Assembly: GCF_041438805.1 (NCBI RefSeq)
Contig: NZ_CP109190.1
Span: forward strand, 62,001-126,000
DNA length: 64,000 nt
From: Streptomyces sp. NBC_01707
Lineage (GTDB): Bacteria; Actinomycetota; Actinomycetes; Streptomycetales; Streptomycetaceae
Direction of reading: 5' to 3'
Shown: piece by piece, positions 35,625-43,568 of the stretch
Layout: each line of letters opens with the position of its first letter
How positions within the stretch are numbered: position 1 is the first letter of the stretch
The notes under the pieces: generated by a model
The model's database searches: none
Told to the model about the DNA's origin: nothing
The model's input: the letters and a program-made list of their open reading frames with translations, nothing else
Position numbers and translations under genes: made by a program

Positions 35625-36128
35625 GTGGACGAACTGGTGGAGCGTGTCGACGACCACGATCGTGTGCTGGGGGTGGTGGTCAGCCGCCGGCAGGCCATCC
35701 GGGAGGGTTGGCTGCACCGGGTCGCCGTGACGGTGTGTCGTGATGAGCGTGGGCGGATCCTCGTTCACCGGCGGTCGGAGCAGCTGCCGCGCTTCCCCGG
35801 GCTCTACGAGGTCGTGATCGGTGGCGCCGTGGATGTCGGCGAATCCTATGAACAGGCCGCCGCCCGGGAGCTGGCCGAAGAGCTGGGCATCCGTGTGCTG
35901 CCGCGCTTGCTGTTCACGTTCATCAACCGCAGCGGTTTGAGCCCTCACTGGCTCGGCGTGCACGAAGCCGTGGTGCCTGACACCGTGGCCGCCAATCCTG
36001 ATGAGGTCGCCTGGCATAGCTGGCTGACCGAGCCGGAGCTGCGGTCGGCCCTGCTGGAGTGGCGCTTCACCCCCGACAGCCACGAAGCCTTCAGCCGGTA
36101 TCTCGCGTTCAGGACCACGCGGTCCTGA
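35625..36128 (+). CDS. NUDIX hydrolase
   Basis: 167 aa from GTG 35625 (MDELVERVDDHDRVLGVVVS); GTGs at 35616 and 35601 are in frame too. The Nudix box is seen in GGAVDVGESYEQAAARELAE then ELGI (G-x5-E-x7-RE-x2-EE-x-G with conservative spacing). N-terminal RRQAIREGWLHRVAVTVCRD and C-terminal FTPDSHEAFSRYLAFR fit the IPP-isomerase-like/Nudix YfcD-type group that hydrolyses nucleoside diphosphates linked to other groups. Substrate unknown. It stands alone after the broken ISL3; the 330 bases before it hold only short open frames without family signs. Confidence 0.85.
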   Translation: MDELVERVDDHDRVLGVVVSRRQAIREGWLHRVAVTVCRDERGRILVHRRSEQLPRFPGLYEVVIGGAVDVGESYEQAAARELAEELGIRVLPRLLFTFINRSGLSPHWLGVHEAVVPDTVAANPDEVAWHSWLTEPELRSALLEWRFTPDSHEAFSRYLAFRTTRS

Positions 36129-36283
36129 CCTTGCCCGCCCCGCAGGCTGGGACGCCGCGACAACTTGCCTGCGAAAAGCCCCGGTTGTACGGGCGGCCCG
36201 ACGCCGCCGAGCGCCTGGTCGACGTCGTGCTGTCCGCAGCCGGGGGGTAGGGCCCGTGGGAGACCAATGAAGTGCGGTCGGGC

Positions 36284-36439
36284 CTACGAAATGAGATCGG
36301 CAATGCCGCCCGCTGCGAGCAGCACAGCGATGAAGAGGAGAAATCCGAAACAGCTCGGCTGCGCGAGCACACGCAGGCACCCCGGCCCGTCCGCCACCAG
36401 GTAGTCGTTCAGCCTGGTGACGGTGTCGTACTGATCCAC
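36284..36439 (-). CDS. Possible 51-aa single-span membrane protein
   Basis: From GTG 36439: MDQYDTVTRLNDYLVADGPG then CLRVLAQPSCFGFLLFIAVL and LAAGGIADLIS, stop 36284. The C-terminal 20 residues form a clean membrane span. The frame shows good codon bias, and GGAA lies about 12 bp upstream. Too short for routine gene callers; no homologue known to me. Confidence 0.4.
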   Translation of the reverse strand: MDQYDTVTRLNDYLVADGPGCLRVLAQPSCFGFLLFIAVLLAAGGIADLIS

Positions 36440-36646
36440 TTGCAGCGCCGTTCCTCGGTGCCGCCAGGCGGCCCTGGCTCTCGGCCGGGAATCCAGAACG
36501 GCGGCGGATGGACCTCCCCGACCCGGGCCACCGCCGGCCTCAGGTCGGGAAGGAATCTCAGGTGCTCTTGAAGCTACGGTGAGTGCCGTCGTTTGTGCCT
36601 CGGGAATCCGCCCGCGACCGATCGGCGAAACGGCCGCGGGCGGGAG

Positions 36647-37261
36647 TCATTGAGAGCGCGCCTGCACACCGGCGAGCTCGTCCAGGACGATGGTGCAGTC
36701 CGAGAGGGAGCGGACAAGCTGGCTGGCGAGGACCCACCGCCCGGCGGGGTCGCCGTACTCCGCGACACCAGGCGTCAACGGGCTCCCTGGCAGATAGCGG
36801 ACCCCATATATGCCGCTCACCTCGGATGTGCCGACCCGTACGGCCACGCACCGGCCGAGCAGGTTGGGGCAGGAGCGGACGGCCTCCCGAGCGCAGGGGG
36901 CACACACCGGAGGGTGCGTCGTCAGCAGACCGTTCGGCCAGCCGTCCCAGTCAGCGCGGTGGTCCTCCAGCAGCCAGAGCGTGCCCCGTTCATCCTCTTC
37001 GGCCGACCCGCCGCAGACCTGACACAGAAGTCGGCGCATCACGCGCCGCTGCCGCAAGGGATGCACCCTGCCGAACTCCGGGCGCCCGCACCCCTGCTTG
37101 GCCGGCGCCCGTAGCCACAGGTAGCCGTCGGCATCCCGGTCGTACGGGCCCTCGTCCTGGTAGGCGATGCCACCGCGGGGACCGATCACCACAGGGCTGC
37201 GGGCTTGCTCCTCCGACCACGACGCGATGTACGGAACGACGAGCGGCCGGGGAAGCTCACC
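36647..37261 (-). CDS. Hypothetical zinc-binding protein of mobile-element type
   Basis: About 205 aa: LPRPLVVPYIASWSEEQARS, PVVIGPRGGIAYQDEGPYDR, RRVMRRLLCQVCGGSAEEDE, TTHPPVCAPCAREAVRSCPN, ending DELAGVQARSQ. CxxC pairs (CQVC, CAPC) suggest one zinc site. It appears complete, but no ATG/GTG is visible near the start; the frame is open further upstream and probably begins near the overlap with the 37257 stop. It follows two further minus-strand genes and likely shares their transcript. Streptomyces relatives exist in similar clusters; no function known. Confidence 0.6.
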   Translation of the reverse strand, partial: GELPRPLVVPYIASWSEEQARSPVVIGPRGGIAYQDEGPYDRDADGYLWLRAPAKQGCGRPEFGRVHPLRQRRVMRRLLCQVCGGSAEEDERGTLWLLEDHRADWDGWPNGLLTTHPPVCAPCAREAVRSCPNLLGRCVAVRVGTSEVSGIYGVRYLPGSPLTPGVAEYGDPAGRWVLASQLVRSLSDCTIVLDELAGVQARSQ

Positions 37262-37502
37262 GGCCCAGCCGCGAGGGCTTGCAATTGTCGCACAGAGGGA
37301 TCTTTGCCCCTTGGGCGCTGGGGGCGGGAAGGCTGGTCGTACCGCAGCTGGCCCACCGCCGGCAAAGACCCCGCCACGCACGATGCAGTCCGCGCCTCGT
37401 CTCGCACGAGACGCCGCCACGGCAGTCGGCGCAGGTCACGGTGTGGCCCAGGTAGACGCGGAATGCCTTCTCAACGGTATGGGGCTCGGCAGTCGTGGTC
37501 AC
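37257..37502 (-). CDS. Small cysteine-containing hypothetical protein
   Basis: 81 aa: MTTTAEPHTVEKAFRVYLGH, TVTCADCRGGVSCETRRGLH, ending PLCDNCKPSRLGR. CADC and CDNC pairs suggest zinc binding. An ATG with AAGGACGTG upstream is a good start. It ends at the beginning of the next gene in the same direction, probably coupled. No family recognised. Confidence 0.55.
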   Translation of the reverse strand: MTTTAEPHTVEKAFRVYLGHTVTCADCRGGVSCETRRGLHRAWRGLCRRWASCGTTSLPAPSAQGAKIPLCDNCKPSRLGR

Positions 37503-37571
37503 CAGGCACGTCCTTTCAGCAGGATTCCAGGAACCGGGGGAACCGGCGGGCAGAGGGGCCGTGAGCGGCGC

Positions 37572-38200
37572 TCACTCATCGGCTCCCCGCTCTAACGCCG
37601 CCCGCTGATACCGGCCGGTCATCACCACCTGGGAGACCGCCTGCGGGACGCAGAGCTCGCCGGGGCTGTCCATCGGCACGCACCAGTACGAGCGGGCCTC
37701 GGACGGGGCGGTCGCATCCGGTTTCGGGACGCCGAGGAAACAGCCGGACCCAAGACACTCCGCTTCCGGCACCAGCCTGGACTTCCACACGTCTTGGCGA
37801 CCGGCGCTCGCCGGTACGAGGATGTAGTACCGCTCGACGCGACGTCGACGAACACCGGCCCGCCCATCAACGCCGCCGAGAGATAGGCGTTGACCTGGTG
37901 CAGTTCCTCCGTGCCGGCGGCAGCGTGCACCACTTCGGCCGGGACGCGGATCGCGGAGAAGATGCCCCCGCATCGCAGGAGCGCAATCCCGTCCACCGCC
38001 CACTCCTTGCGAGCCTCCTTGATGTCCGGGGCGGCCGCAAGGAGCCAATGCCCGACCGCCAGCTGCCGCTCGAAGCGGGTGTGCACCAGGACTTCCTGGA
38101 GCGCACACTCCGCAGATGCGGTGGGCGGTGAAGCGGCGCCAGCTTTGATCGGCACGTAGTCAACCGGCTGAACGCCCTCGGGATCTGCAACGGTGCCCAT
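37572..38200 (-). pseudogene. Hypothetical protein with one frameshift
   Basis: From ATG 38200: [60 protein letters not shown], then HQVNAYLSAALMGGPVFVDV. Sense then moves near 37850 to another frame, RRRVERYYILVPASAGRQDV, YWCVPMDSPGELCVPQAVSQ, ending at 37572. Restoring one base gives about 209 aa. The divergent promoter region with the XRE regulator (38201-38271) suggests control by that regulator. Family unknown; the architecture resembles proteins that pair with XRE regulators in Streptomyces. Confidence 0.6.
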
Positions 38201-38271
38201 TACTGAGAGCCTCCCTACTAGGCTCGTCTGGTGATGACTACGACGGTAGAAAGCTCAGCTCAGCGCCTGAA

Positions 38272-39438
38272 GTGACCGCGAGTACAGGTGGGCCGCCGTC
38301 AGCAATGGGGAATGGGGCAGCCATGCAGTTGAGCCCGCCACAAACCCTGACCAGAGGTCAGGGATCATCCGGACGCCCCCGCACGGGCGTCATCTCGGGC
38401 TACGTCTTCCGCGTGATACGAGAGCAGCAGGGGCGCACCCAAGAGGAAGCGGCCGAGCTTCTCAAGGTGTCCACCGACACGATCGCCGGATGGGAAACCG
38501 GACGCCGCCCACTCACCGCCGTACCTACAGGGCAGATGCTCATGCACCGGCACCGGCTGATGCAGATGGGCACTGCGCCCGCTCTGCTTCAGGCCCTCGA
38601 ACGCGCCCTTGAAGCTGACGTCCTCCTCGCGAGCGCCTTGGACGAGGAGGGCCCAGTCGAGGAGAGCCCGCTCGGCGCCTGGGTGATGCAACGCGACCTG
38701 GTCGAGCTGCTGGCCTGGCCCCTCAACGGCGTAGCGCCCCAGCCCGTGCGCGAGCTCCCCCAACCACCCCGCCCCCGTCGCGGTCCCGCACCACCCGGGC
38801 CGGAGCTCCCGTTATCCGACCGGACCCGGTTCTTCCGGCAAATGAGGCGCACAGCTGAGCACGCCCGCGGTGACCGGCAGTTCCTCCTGCGACGCCAGGC
38901 TCTCTACCTCTGCGGATACGACGACCAGGCCGACACGTCGGAGTGGCTCGCCTACCAGCAACGCACCGAGAGGCCACAGGACTGGCTCACTCGCTGGCTC
39001 AACGGCCGGTCTGTGGCCGCCGTTGCCGCCAGGCAGGGCGACCGCGACCGCATGAGCTACTTCATCGACAAGGACCTCACCGGTGATGACGCGGGCGAGG
39101 CCGCGAACCTCAACTACTGGGCCTACTGGCTCGGTGAGACGCCGCACCTTGAACTATCCGACGACTTCATTGCCGTCCGCACCCCGGGGCCATGGACCGG
39201 CGAAAAGCTCCTCACGCATCTATCTCTGGGGCTCGCGCTTCACCACGGCTACGTCGACCTGAACATCCACACCGTGTGGTCTCTCCTGCAGATCCGTCCC
39301 AACCTGCTGCGGTCCGGTGCAGCAGCCCGCGCCCTACTCGACCGCCTCGTCGTGATGTTGGATAGCCAGGAGCTTTCCGCGCGCGCTCGCCGGGAGCTGG
39401 AGAGCATCCAGTACGCGATCCGCCTCGCCGAGGCGTGA
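38272..39438 (+). CDS. XRE-family transcriptional regulator
   Basis: 388 aa from GTG 38272; ATG 38305 is a likely alternative. The HTH is at about 45-75 ([40 protein letters not shown]). A long C-terminal helical region follows ([40 protein letters not shown]), the kind of sensory/TPR-like domain found in Streptomyces XRE regulators. It is divergent from the minus-strand gene at 38200, and the HD hydrolase gene follows 12 bp after its stop, suggesting an operon. Confidence 0.8.
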   Translation: MTASTGGPPSAMGNGAAMQLSPPQTLTRGQGSSGRPRTGVISGYVFRVIREQQGRTQEEAAELLKVSTDTIAGWETGRRPLTAVPTGQMLMHRHRLMQMGTAPALLQALERALEADVLLASALDEEGPVEESPLGAWVMQRDLVELLAWPLNGVAPQPVRELPQPPRPRRGPAPPGPELPLSDRTRFFRQMRRTAEHARGDRQFLLRRQALYLCGYDDQADTSEWLAYQQRTERPQDWLTRWLNGRSVAAVAARQGDRDRMSYFIDKDLTGDDAGEAANLNYWAYWLGETPHLELSDDFIAVRTPGPWTGEKLLTHLSLGLALHHGYVDLNIHTVWSLLQIRPNLLRSGAAARALLDRLVVMLDSQELSARARRELESIQYAIRLAEA

Positions 39439-39450
39439 GAGGAGTCCGAG

Positions 39451-40023
39451 GTGGCAGACGACCTATCCGCAGTGGCGAAGTTCCTGTTCGAGGCCGGGAC
39501 GCTGAAGCAGACCAAGCGCACCGGGTGGTGGATGGCCGGCGTACGCGATCCCGAGTCGGTAGCGGAGCATTCCTGGCGCACCGCCCTCCTCGCATCGGTC
39601 ATCGCCAAGCTCGAAGGAGCTGACCCGGCGAAGGCCGCCTTCCTCGCGGTGTGGCACGACTCGCAGGAGACACGCACCGGCGACGTGAACCACCTGGGCA
39701 AGAAGTACGCGCCGAGCGCCGACCCCGACGCAGTCACGGCCGACCAGGTCGTCGGCATGCCCGAGGTACTGGCGTCCGCTATCCGCGAGGTCGTCGCCGA
39801 GTACGAAGCGAAGGAATCTCCGGAAGCGGTCTGTGCTCGGGACGCCGACAAACTGGAATGCATGATCCAGGGGATCGAGTACCGGGCGCAGGGCTACGAC
39901 ACCCAACGGTGGATCGACAACAGCCGAGGGCGTCTCACCACGAAGACCGCGAACGAGCTCGCCGACGCAGTCCTGGAGGGCGCGCCGCTGGACTGGCTGC
40001 GCATGACGATGGGCGAGAAGTAG
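39451..40023 (+). CDS. HD-domain hydrolase (YfbR/HDDC2-like nucleotidase)
   Basis: 190 aa, GTG 39451 with GAGGAGTCCGAG upstream. Metal-binding residues are visible: ESVAEHSWRTALLASVIAKL (His), AVWHDSQETRTGDV (His-Asp) and CARDADKLECMIQG (Asp). The order fits 5'-deoxynucleotidase-type HD enzymes, which remove phosphate from dNMPs. Intact. It follows the XRE gene closely and may be its partner in stress or defence. Substrate not shown by sequence. Confidence 0.85.
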   Translation: MADDLSAVAKFLFEAGTLKQTKRTGWWMAGVRDPESVAEHSWRTALLASVIAKLEGADPAKAAFLAVWHDSQETRTGDVNHLGKKYAPSADPDAVTADQVVGMPEVLASAIREVVAEYEAKESPEAVCARDADKLECMIQGIEYRAQGYDTQRWIDNSRGRLTTKTANELADAVLEGAPLDWLRMTMGEK

Positions 40024-40171
40024 AGCTGACGGCACGTGACGGTGGATCCCCCTCGTTGGTCGAGGCGGGGCCCACTGCACGTCTCTCGTCCGCGTGCGGC
40101 CGGGTGTACGACTACGGCAGGACCGTGCGCCTCGGCGTGACGATGGTGCCGTGCCAGCACGATCCCACCCC

Positions 40172-40375
40172 GTGACAATCGAGCTGAGTGACGAACTGAT
40201 TGAACTGGAGCGCGCGGCCTGGGCCGAGCAGCAGGAGAACGGGTTGACGGTGGAGACCGCGGCCCGCGTGCAGGCGGCGATCACCGCCCACGCCGAAGCG
40301 ACGGAACAAAGCCGTTACGACGTCGAGATGGAACTGAAGCGGGTCGTGCGACACCCCGACCCTGACACCGACTGA
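40172..40375 (+). CDS. Small hypothetical protein, antitoxin-like size
   Basis: 67 aa from GTG 40172: MTIELSDELIELERAAWAEQ, ENGLTVETAARVQAAITAHA, ending YDVEMELKRVVRHPDPDTD. Highly charged and helical. The last 17 residues and the following 120 bp recur at 57788-57925, where they are fused to an integrase fragment. A terminator hairpin follows. No named family; size and charge would fit a DNA-binding or antitoxin protein. Confidence 0.6.
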   Translation: MTIELSDELIELERAAWAEQQENGLTVETAARVQAAITAHAEATEQSRYDVEMELKRVVRHPDPDTD

Positions 40376-40460
40376 CCGGCCCAGAGACCTCGTTGTGTGC
40401 GCCTCGCCCGGCGCTGATCGGGCGAGGCGAGTCCGAGTCGGGCCAAGCAGCCAGCAGGCC
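40323..40460. repeat. Direct repeat shared with 57788-57925
   Basis: About 138 bp, roughly 85% identical by eye: the last 17 codons of the 40172 gene, its stop, the GCCTCGCCCG hairpin and GAGTCCGAGTCG.G.CAAGCAGCCAG. The distant copy is fused to an integrase fragment. Homologous blocks 17.5 kb apart could recombine and delete the intervening region. Confidence 0.7.
40401..40428. terminator. Hairpin terminator, copy 1
   Basis: A perfect 10-bp stem GCCTCGCCCG/CGGGCGAGGC (40401-40410 with 40419-40428), 26 bp after the small gene. Identical hairpin at 57867-57894. The surrounding 40323-40460 block is a diverged direct repeat of 57788-57925. Confidence 0.75.
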
Positions 40461-40562
40461 GCGAGCGGGCACTCGCACCCTGTCACACACCGCAACCGTC
40501 ACGTTGCCGAGAAGACCTCACTGAACAAGCATCACAACGTTCAAAAACAGCAAATCCGTAGC

Positions 40563-40774
40563 CGAACAGGTCAGTAAGGGGGGGTCTCTCGGCTACGTGC
40601 GCAAGGTGATGTACCGGCACCAGGTTCTCCCCGCGCGAGCAGGGGCCTCTCGCGCGGATGGGCTGTCGTCCCGCATGCCGGTTTGTTCTCCCCGCGCGAG
40701 CAGGGGTCTCTCGCGCGGATGGGCTGTCGTCCCGCATGCCGGTTTGTTCTCCCTGCGCGAGCAGGGGTATCCAA
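40563..40774 (+). CRISPR. Orphan type I-E-like CRISPR mini-array
   Basis: Clear 29-bp repeats start at 40624, 40685 and 40746, exactly 61 bp apart, beginning GTTCTCCCCGCGCGAGCAGG. A degenerate repeat fits the same phase at 40563-40591, with only its last 11 bases (GGGGTCTCTCG) intact. Spacers are 32 bp; those at 40653-40684 and 40714-40745 are identical, and 40592-40623 differs. The third repeat is altered (CCCTGCG; GGTATCCAA), as usual at the trailing end. Repeat family and 61-bp period match actinobacterial type I-E. AT-richer DNA with CAGGTCAGTAAG just upstream could be the leader end. No cas gene lies in the window. Confidence 0.8.
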
Positions 40775-40862
40775 GCTTGTTGATCTCCGAACCCACAGGT
40801 CAGCAGGGGAGATCACGTGCGAGCGATCGCAGAGCACGATCGCTCCGGGCCGGAGGCGTTCC

Positions 40863-41050
40863 ATGAAACGTACGGATACCTTGCGACTGCCACTTACCTG
40901 CGCGTTCACGAGGGCCAGCAGTAGGATTCCAAAGTCATCGCCGACGGGTAGACAAGCACGTGAAGTCCTTGCGCGAGGCAGTGGATCTTGGTCGTGACGC
41001 CGTTTACCAGGAGCTTCGTCGTTGCGCACGCCGAACCTAACCAACCTGAC
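40863..41050 (-). pseudogene. Faint IS4/IS5-type transposase remnant
   Basis: Minus-strand NGVTTKIHCLAQGLHVLVYP resembles the GLTTKIHxLxDxxG motif of IS5/IS4-like transposases, and nearby frames carry further short matches. No start, stop or ends could be defined. The remainder of 40775-41240 has no supported gene; a weak GAGGGG/CCCCTC hairpin at 41156-41177 could terminate the secreted-protein gene. Confidence 0.3.
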
Positions 41051-41247
41051 CCGTCAGCAGGTTGGAAGAGGCTCGAGGTGGGCGAGCGCACGAGTGCGAG
41101 ACGAGCGTAAGGGCGGCCGGTCGACGGGTATTGAGTTCGAGTCGGCAGAATAATCGAGGGGCCCGGATACTCCCCTCATTGCACTTGTCGACGAGAAGTC
41201 TAGAATTGGTGCACAAAATTCCTTAGCCAGCTGAACAGATGGCTAGC

Positions 41248-41628
41248 TCATTCATTGAACATCACGGAGTGGACTTCGTAGTTGGGCTGGCCATTCCAGC
41301 TGACGTTCATCCTGTAATTTGCAAGATTTCCGATATCGAATCCACCCTTGTCGCAGCCCGCGTCACCACCATCTGTAACGGTGAGTACGGTAGTCCAGCC
41401 ATCGGAAAGTGTGTTTTGCCGCTGCAGCTTTCCCGTCATGCCGTAGCCGTCGGCCACTTTATCGCAGACTTCGAACACGTCCCCGTCGTCAATGAAGTGC
41501 ATGTAACCCCTATCGGTGACCCAGGTATACATGTCTGAATCAGCACTTGCCGGGGACACCGAGATGGCAATCGCTGCCATGACGGTTGTTCCAACTGCCA
41601 CCAACCGCTTGAGCTTCAATCCGTTCAC
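41248..41628 (-). CDS. Small secreted protein
   Basis: 126 aa from GTG 41628 (MNGLKLKRLVAVGTTVMAAI), preceded by a strong AGAGGGATC ribosome site. A Sec signal peptide is clear: KLKR, a hydrophobic core VAVGTTVMAAIAISV, and cleavage after SPASA. The mature part is about 95 aa with two cysteines (EVCDK, AGCDK) that could form a disulfide, and several Trp/Tyr/Gly (DSDMYTWVTDRGYMHFIDDG). Base composition is lower in GC than its neighbours, suggesting transfer. The upstream extension to 41700 lacks coding character. Family unknown. Confidence 0.75.
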   Translation of the reverse strand: MNGLKLKRLVAVGTTVMAAIAISVSPASADSDMYTWVTDRGYMHFIDDGDVFEVCDKVADGYGMTGKLQRQNTLSDGWTTVLTVTDGGDAGCDKGGFDIGNLANYRMNVSWNGQPNYEVHSVMFNE

Positions 41629-41804
41629 TGCTGATCCCTCTTTCTCTGCCTGGCTGCGGGGCAGTGGGGATGCCCGTTGTGTGTAGTGATCGATCAACAA
41701 CGGATTCTAACCGGCATATGCGTGCCCGTGTCAATGCCGGTGGCATTTTCCATGCGAGTCCTCAAAGCTCGGTGACAAAATGCACTCCTAATAGTGAGGT
41801 TTGG

Positions 41805-42030
41805 CTACATCTGCCCTGTGTGCAGCTGTTTCACTTTTTTGCTGATGCAGATTCGGGCGGGCGATGAGGCGGCGCGGTCGGCTGCAATCACATGCATCAC
41901 CAGCCAGCGCCCTGCGTAGTCGAACCCGGATCCACCGGCTGATTCCACGGCGATCGTTTCGGGGTCGTGCAGGTCGTGTCGGGGCTGAGCTGCGGATTCG
42001 GGCGTGGGGTGGCCGCTGGTCTGTCTAGCC
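41805..42030 (-). pseudogene. Truncated hypothetical gene next to IS110
   Basis: Reads SAAQPRHDLHDPETIAVESA, GGSGFDYAGRWLVMHVIAAD, RAASSPARICISKKVKQLHT and stops at 41805. Codon use looks coding, but the 5' end runs into the IS110 element near 42030 and no start remains. Family not recognised. Confidence 0.35.
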
Positions 42031-42068
42031 TTTCCACTTGTCCACAGACATCCGAGCTTCGTAAGAAG

Positions 42069-43283
42069 TCAAGTAGCGGCAGGTCCGGTCACCGTTGTGA
42101 GCGCCGGAAACGCCTTGGCGGGGTCGAACTTCTGGCCGGTGGCCAGACAGTGATGCAGGCAGCCCAGGAGCCGGTTGAACAGGTTCCGCATCGCGGCGGT
42201 GTGTCTGTCCCCGCGGGCTCTGCGCCGGTCGTAGTGCTCCTTGACCTGCGGTACCGGCAGCGCCCCGAAGATCCAGACATAGCCAGCGGCGGCCAGGCGC
42301 TGGTTCTTCACGCGCCGGTGGCGGACGGCGTGGCTCTTTCCGCTGGCGATGGTGATCGGTGCGGCTCCGGCGTATGCCATGAGGGCGCGTGCATCGCGGA
42401 AACGGGAGCGGTCATCGCCGATCTCACCGAGGACGCGGGCGCCGGTGAGCGGTCCGATTCCCGGGAAGCTGCTGAGGACCTCGGAGTCGGGATGCTGGGC
42501 GAACGCCTCGGCCGCCGCGGCGGCGAGGTCGTCAGCAGCCCGACATGCGGCATCCAACTGATTTACCAGCGCCATGGTTTGGCGTCCCATGGCCTGCTCG
42601 ACCAGGGGCAGCTGGTGGAGGCAGTCGCCGGTGAAGACTGTCCGTAGCCGTTCGGCCCAGGTGTTGATGTTGCGTTGCCGTCTGGACTTGCGCAGCAGGG
42701 ATCGCAGCTGGGCGCGGGTCAGTCTCGCGGCCGTCGTGGGGTCCGGCGCCGCAGTGAGTACGGCCCGCGCCTCTCGGGAGTCCAGGCCGATGCCTCGGAC
42801 CTGGAAGGCCGCCAGTGCGGCCGGGAAGTACTGCTTGAGGTGGGAGCGGAGCTGGTTGTTCAGCTGGGCCCGGTTCCACACGGCGTCCTGCTGGGCTCGT
42901 GCGAGGACCGAGATGGCCTGGGCCAGTTCGGAATCGGCCGGCAGCGGCCGGTGAACGTCGGCGTCCGTGCGCAGGATGTTGGCCAGTGCAACGGCGTCGG
43001 CGTGATCGGACTTCGCCCGGGCGACGCGATACCGCTCGCGGTATCGTGCCACGGCCATCGGGTTGATCGAGTACACCTTCCTGCCGGTGGCGCGCAGGGT
43101 CTCGACGGCTACGGGGATGGGGTTCTGCGGGGTGTCCCCGGCGTCGGCCAGCAGGCCGAGCAGCTGCCGGTAGCCCTCGGCATCGTCGTTGATATGCCGC
43201 TTGGCGACGAGCTGTCCGGCCTCGTCGACCAGGGCCACGTCGTGATGGTTCTCTGCCCAGTCGATTCCGCAGGTGATTTTCAA
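42069..43283 (-). CDS. IS110-family transposase 1, with an in-frame internal deletion
   Basis: 404 aa from TTG 43283 (MKITCGIDWAENHHDVALVD). RuvC-like DEDD domain: CGIDWAE, PIPVAVETLRATGRKVYSIN, RAKSDHADAVALANILRTDA. The C-terminal Tnp domain contains VLSSFPGIGPLTGARVLGEI and the serine region ALMAYAGAAPITIASGKSHA. Relatives have about seven more residues between VET and LRATGR (a SRGLLVAC-like segment); here it is missing in frame, close to the catalytic Glu. It may be impaired. Only 11 bp separate the start from the nested IS3. Confidence 0.88.
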   Translation of the reverse strand: MKITCGIDWAENHHDVALVDEAGQLVAKRHINDDAEGYRQLLGLLADAGDTPQNPIPVAVETLRATGRKVYSINPMAVARYRERYRVARAKSDHADAVALANILRTDADVHRPLPADSELAQAISVLARAQQDAVWNRAQLNNQLRSHLKQYFPAALAAFQVRGIGLDSREARAVLTAAPDPTTAARLTRAQLRSLLRKSRRQRNINTWAERLRTVFTGDCLHQLPLVEQAMGRQTMALVNQLDAACRAADDLAAAAAEAFAQHPDSEVLSSFPGIGPLTGARVLGEIGDDRSRFRDARALMAYAGAAPITIASGKSHAVRHRRVKNQRLAAAGYVWIFGALPVPQVKEHYDRRRARGDRHTAAMRNLFNRLLGCLHHCLATGQKFDPAKAFPALTTVTGPAAT

Positions 43284-43365
43284 CCCTGCCCCTCTGAGCT
43301 TGTTCCGCTTTGACGGACACCTTTGGTGTGGTGGTCAGGCTGCTCTACCTTCTTGGCTGGGTTGA

Positions 43366-43568
43366 TCGAGCCATTCGTAGGGTTGGGTCGCCCAGGGGTG
43401 CTGGGTGTGGCTATCAGGCTGCTGCCGCTTCGTGGCTTCGCTCGCTTCGCCGTCCGGCACCCCACGACGACTCGGCCGCCGATTAGGAAGTGCGAACAAG
43501 TCGCTGTGTAGAGCAATGCCGGCGAGGTCGTCCGTGGCACGGACCGTACAAACGAGCACGTCAGGAGC
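43366..43568 (+). ncRNA. Candidate IS110 bridge RNA region, element 2
   Basis: About 200 bp of non-coding DNA upstream of the transposase. A stem GGGGTGCTGG (43395-43404) with CCGGCACCCC (43454-43463) encloses a 49-base loop region. The related element 3 has the same stem at the same spacing with compensating base changes. IS110 elements encode a structured bridge RNA in this position that pairs with target and donor DNA; the RNA itself is inferred. Confidence 0.55.

Noticed and set aside
40172..40375. Toxin-antitoxin pair
   Set aside because: The protein has antitoxin-like size and charge, but no toxin gene is adjacent and no family motif is visible.
40571..41044. 157-codon minus-strand frame over the CRISPR array
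   Set aside because: Its repeated peptide is only the translated CRISPR repeat and spacer; no real protein.
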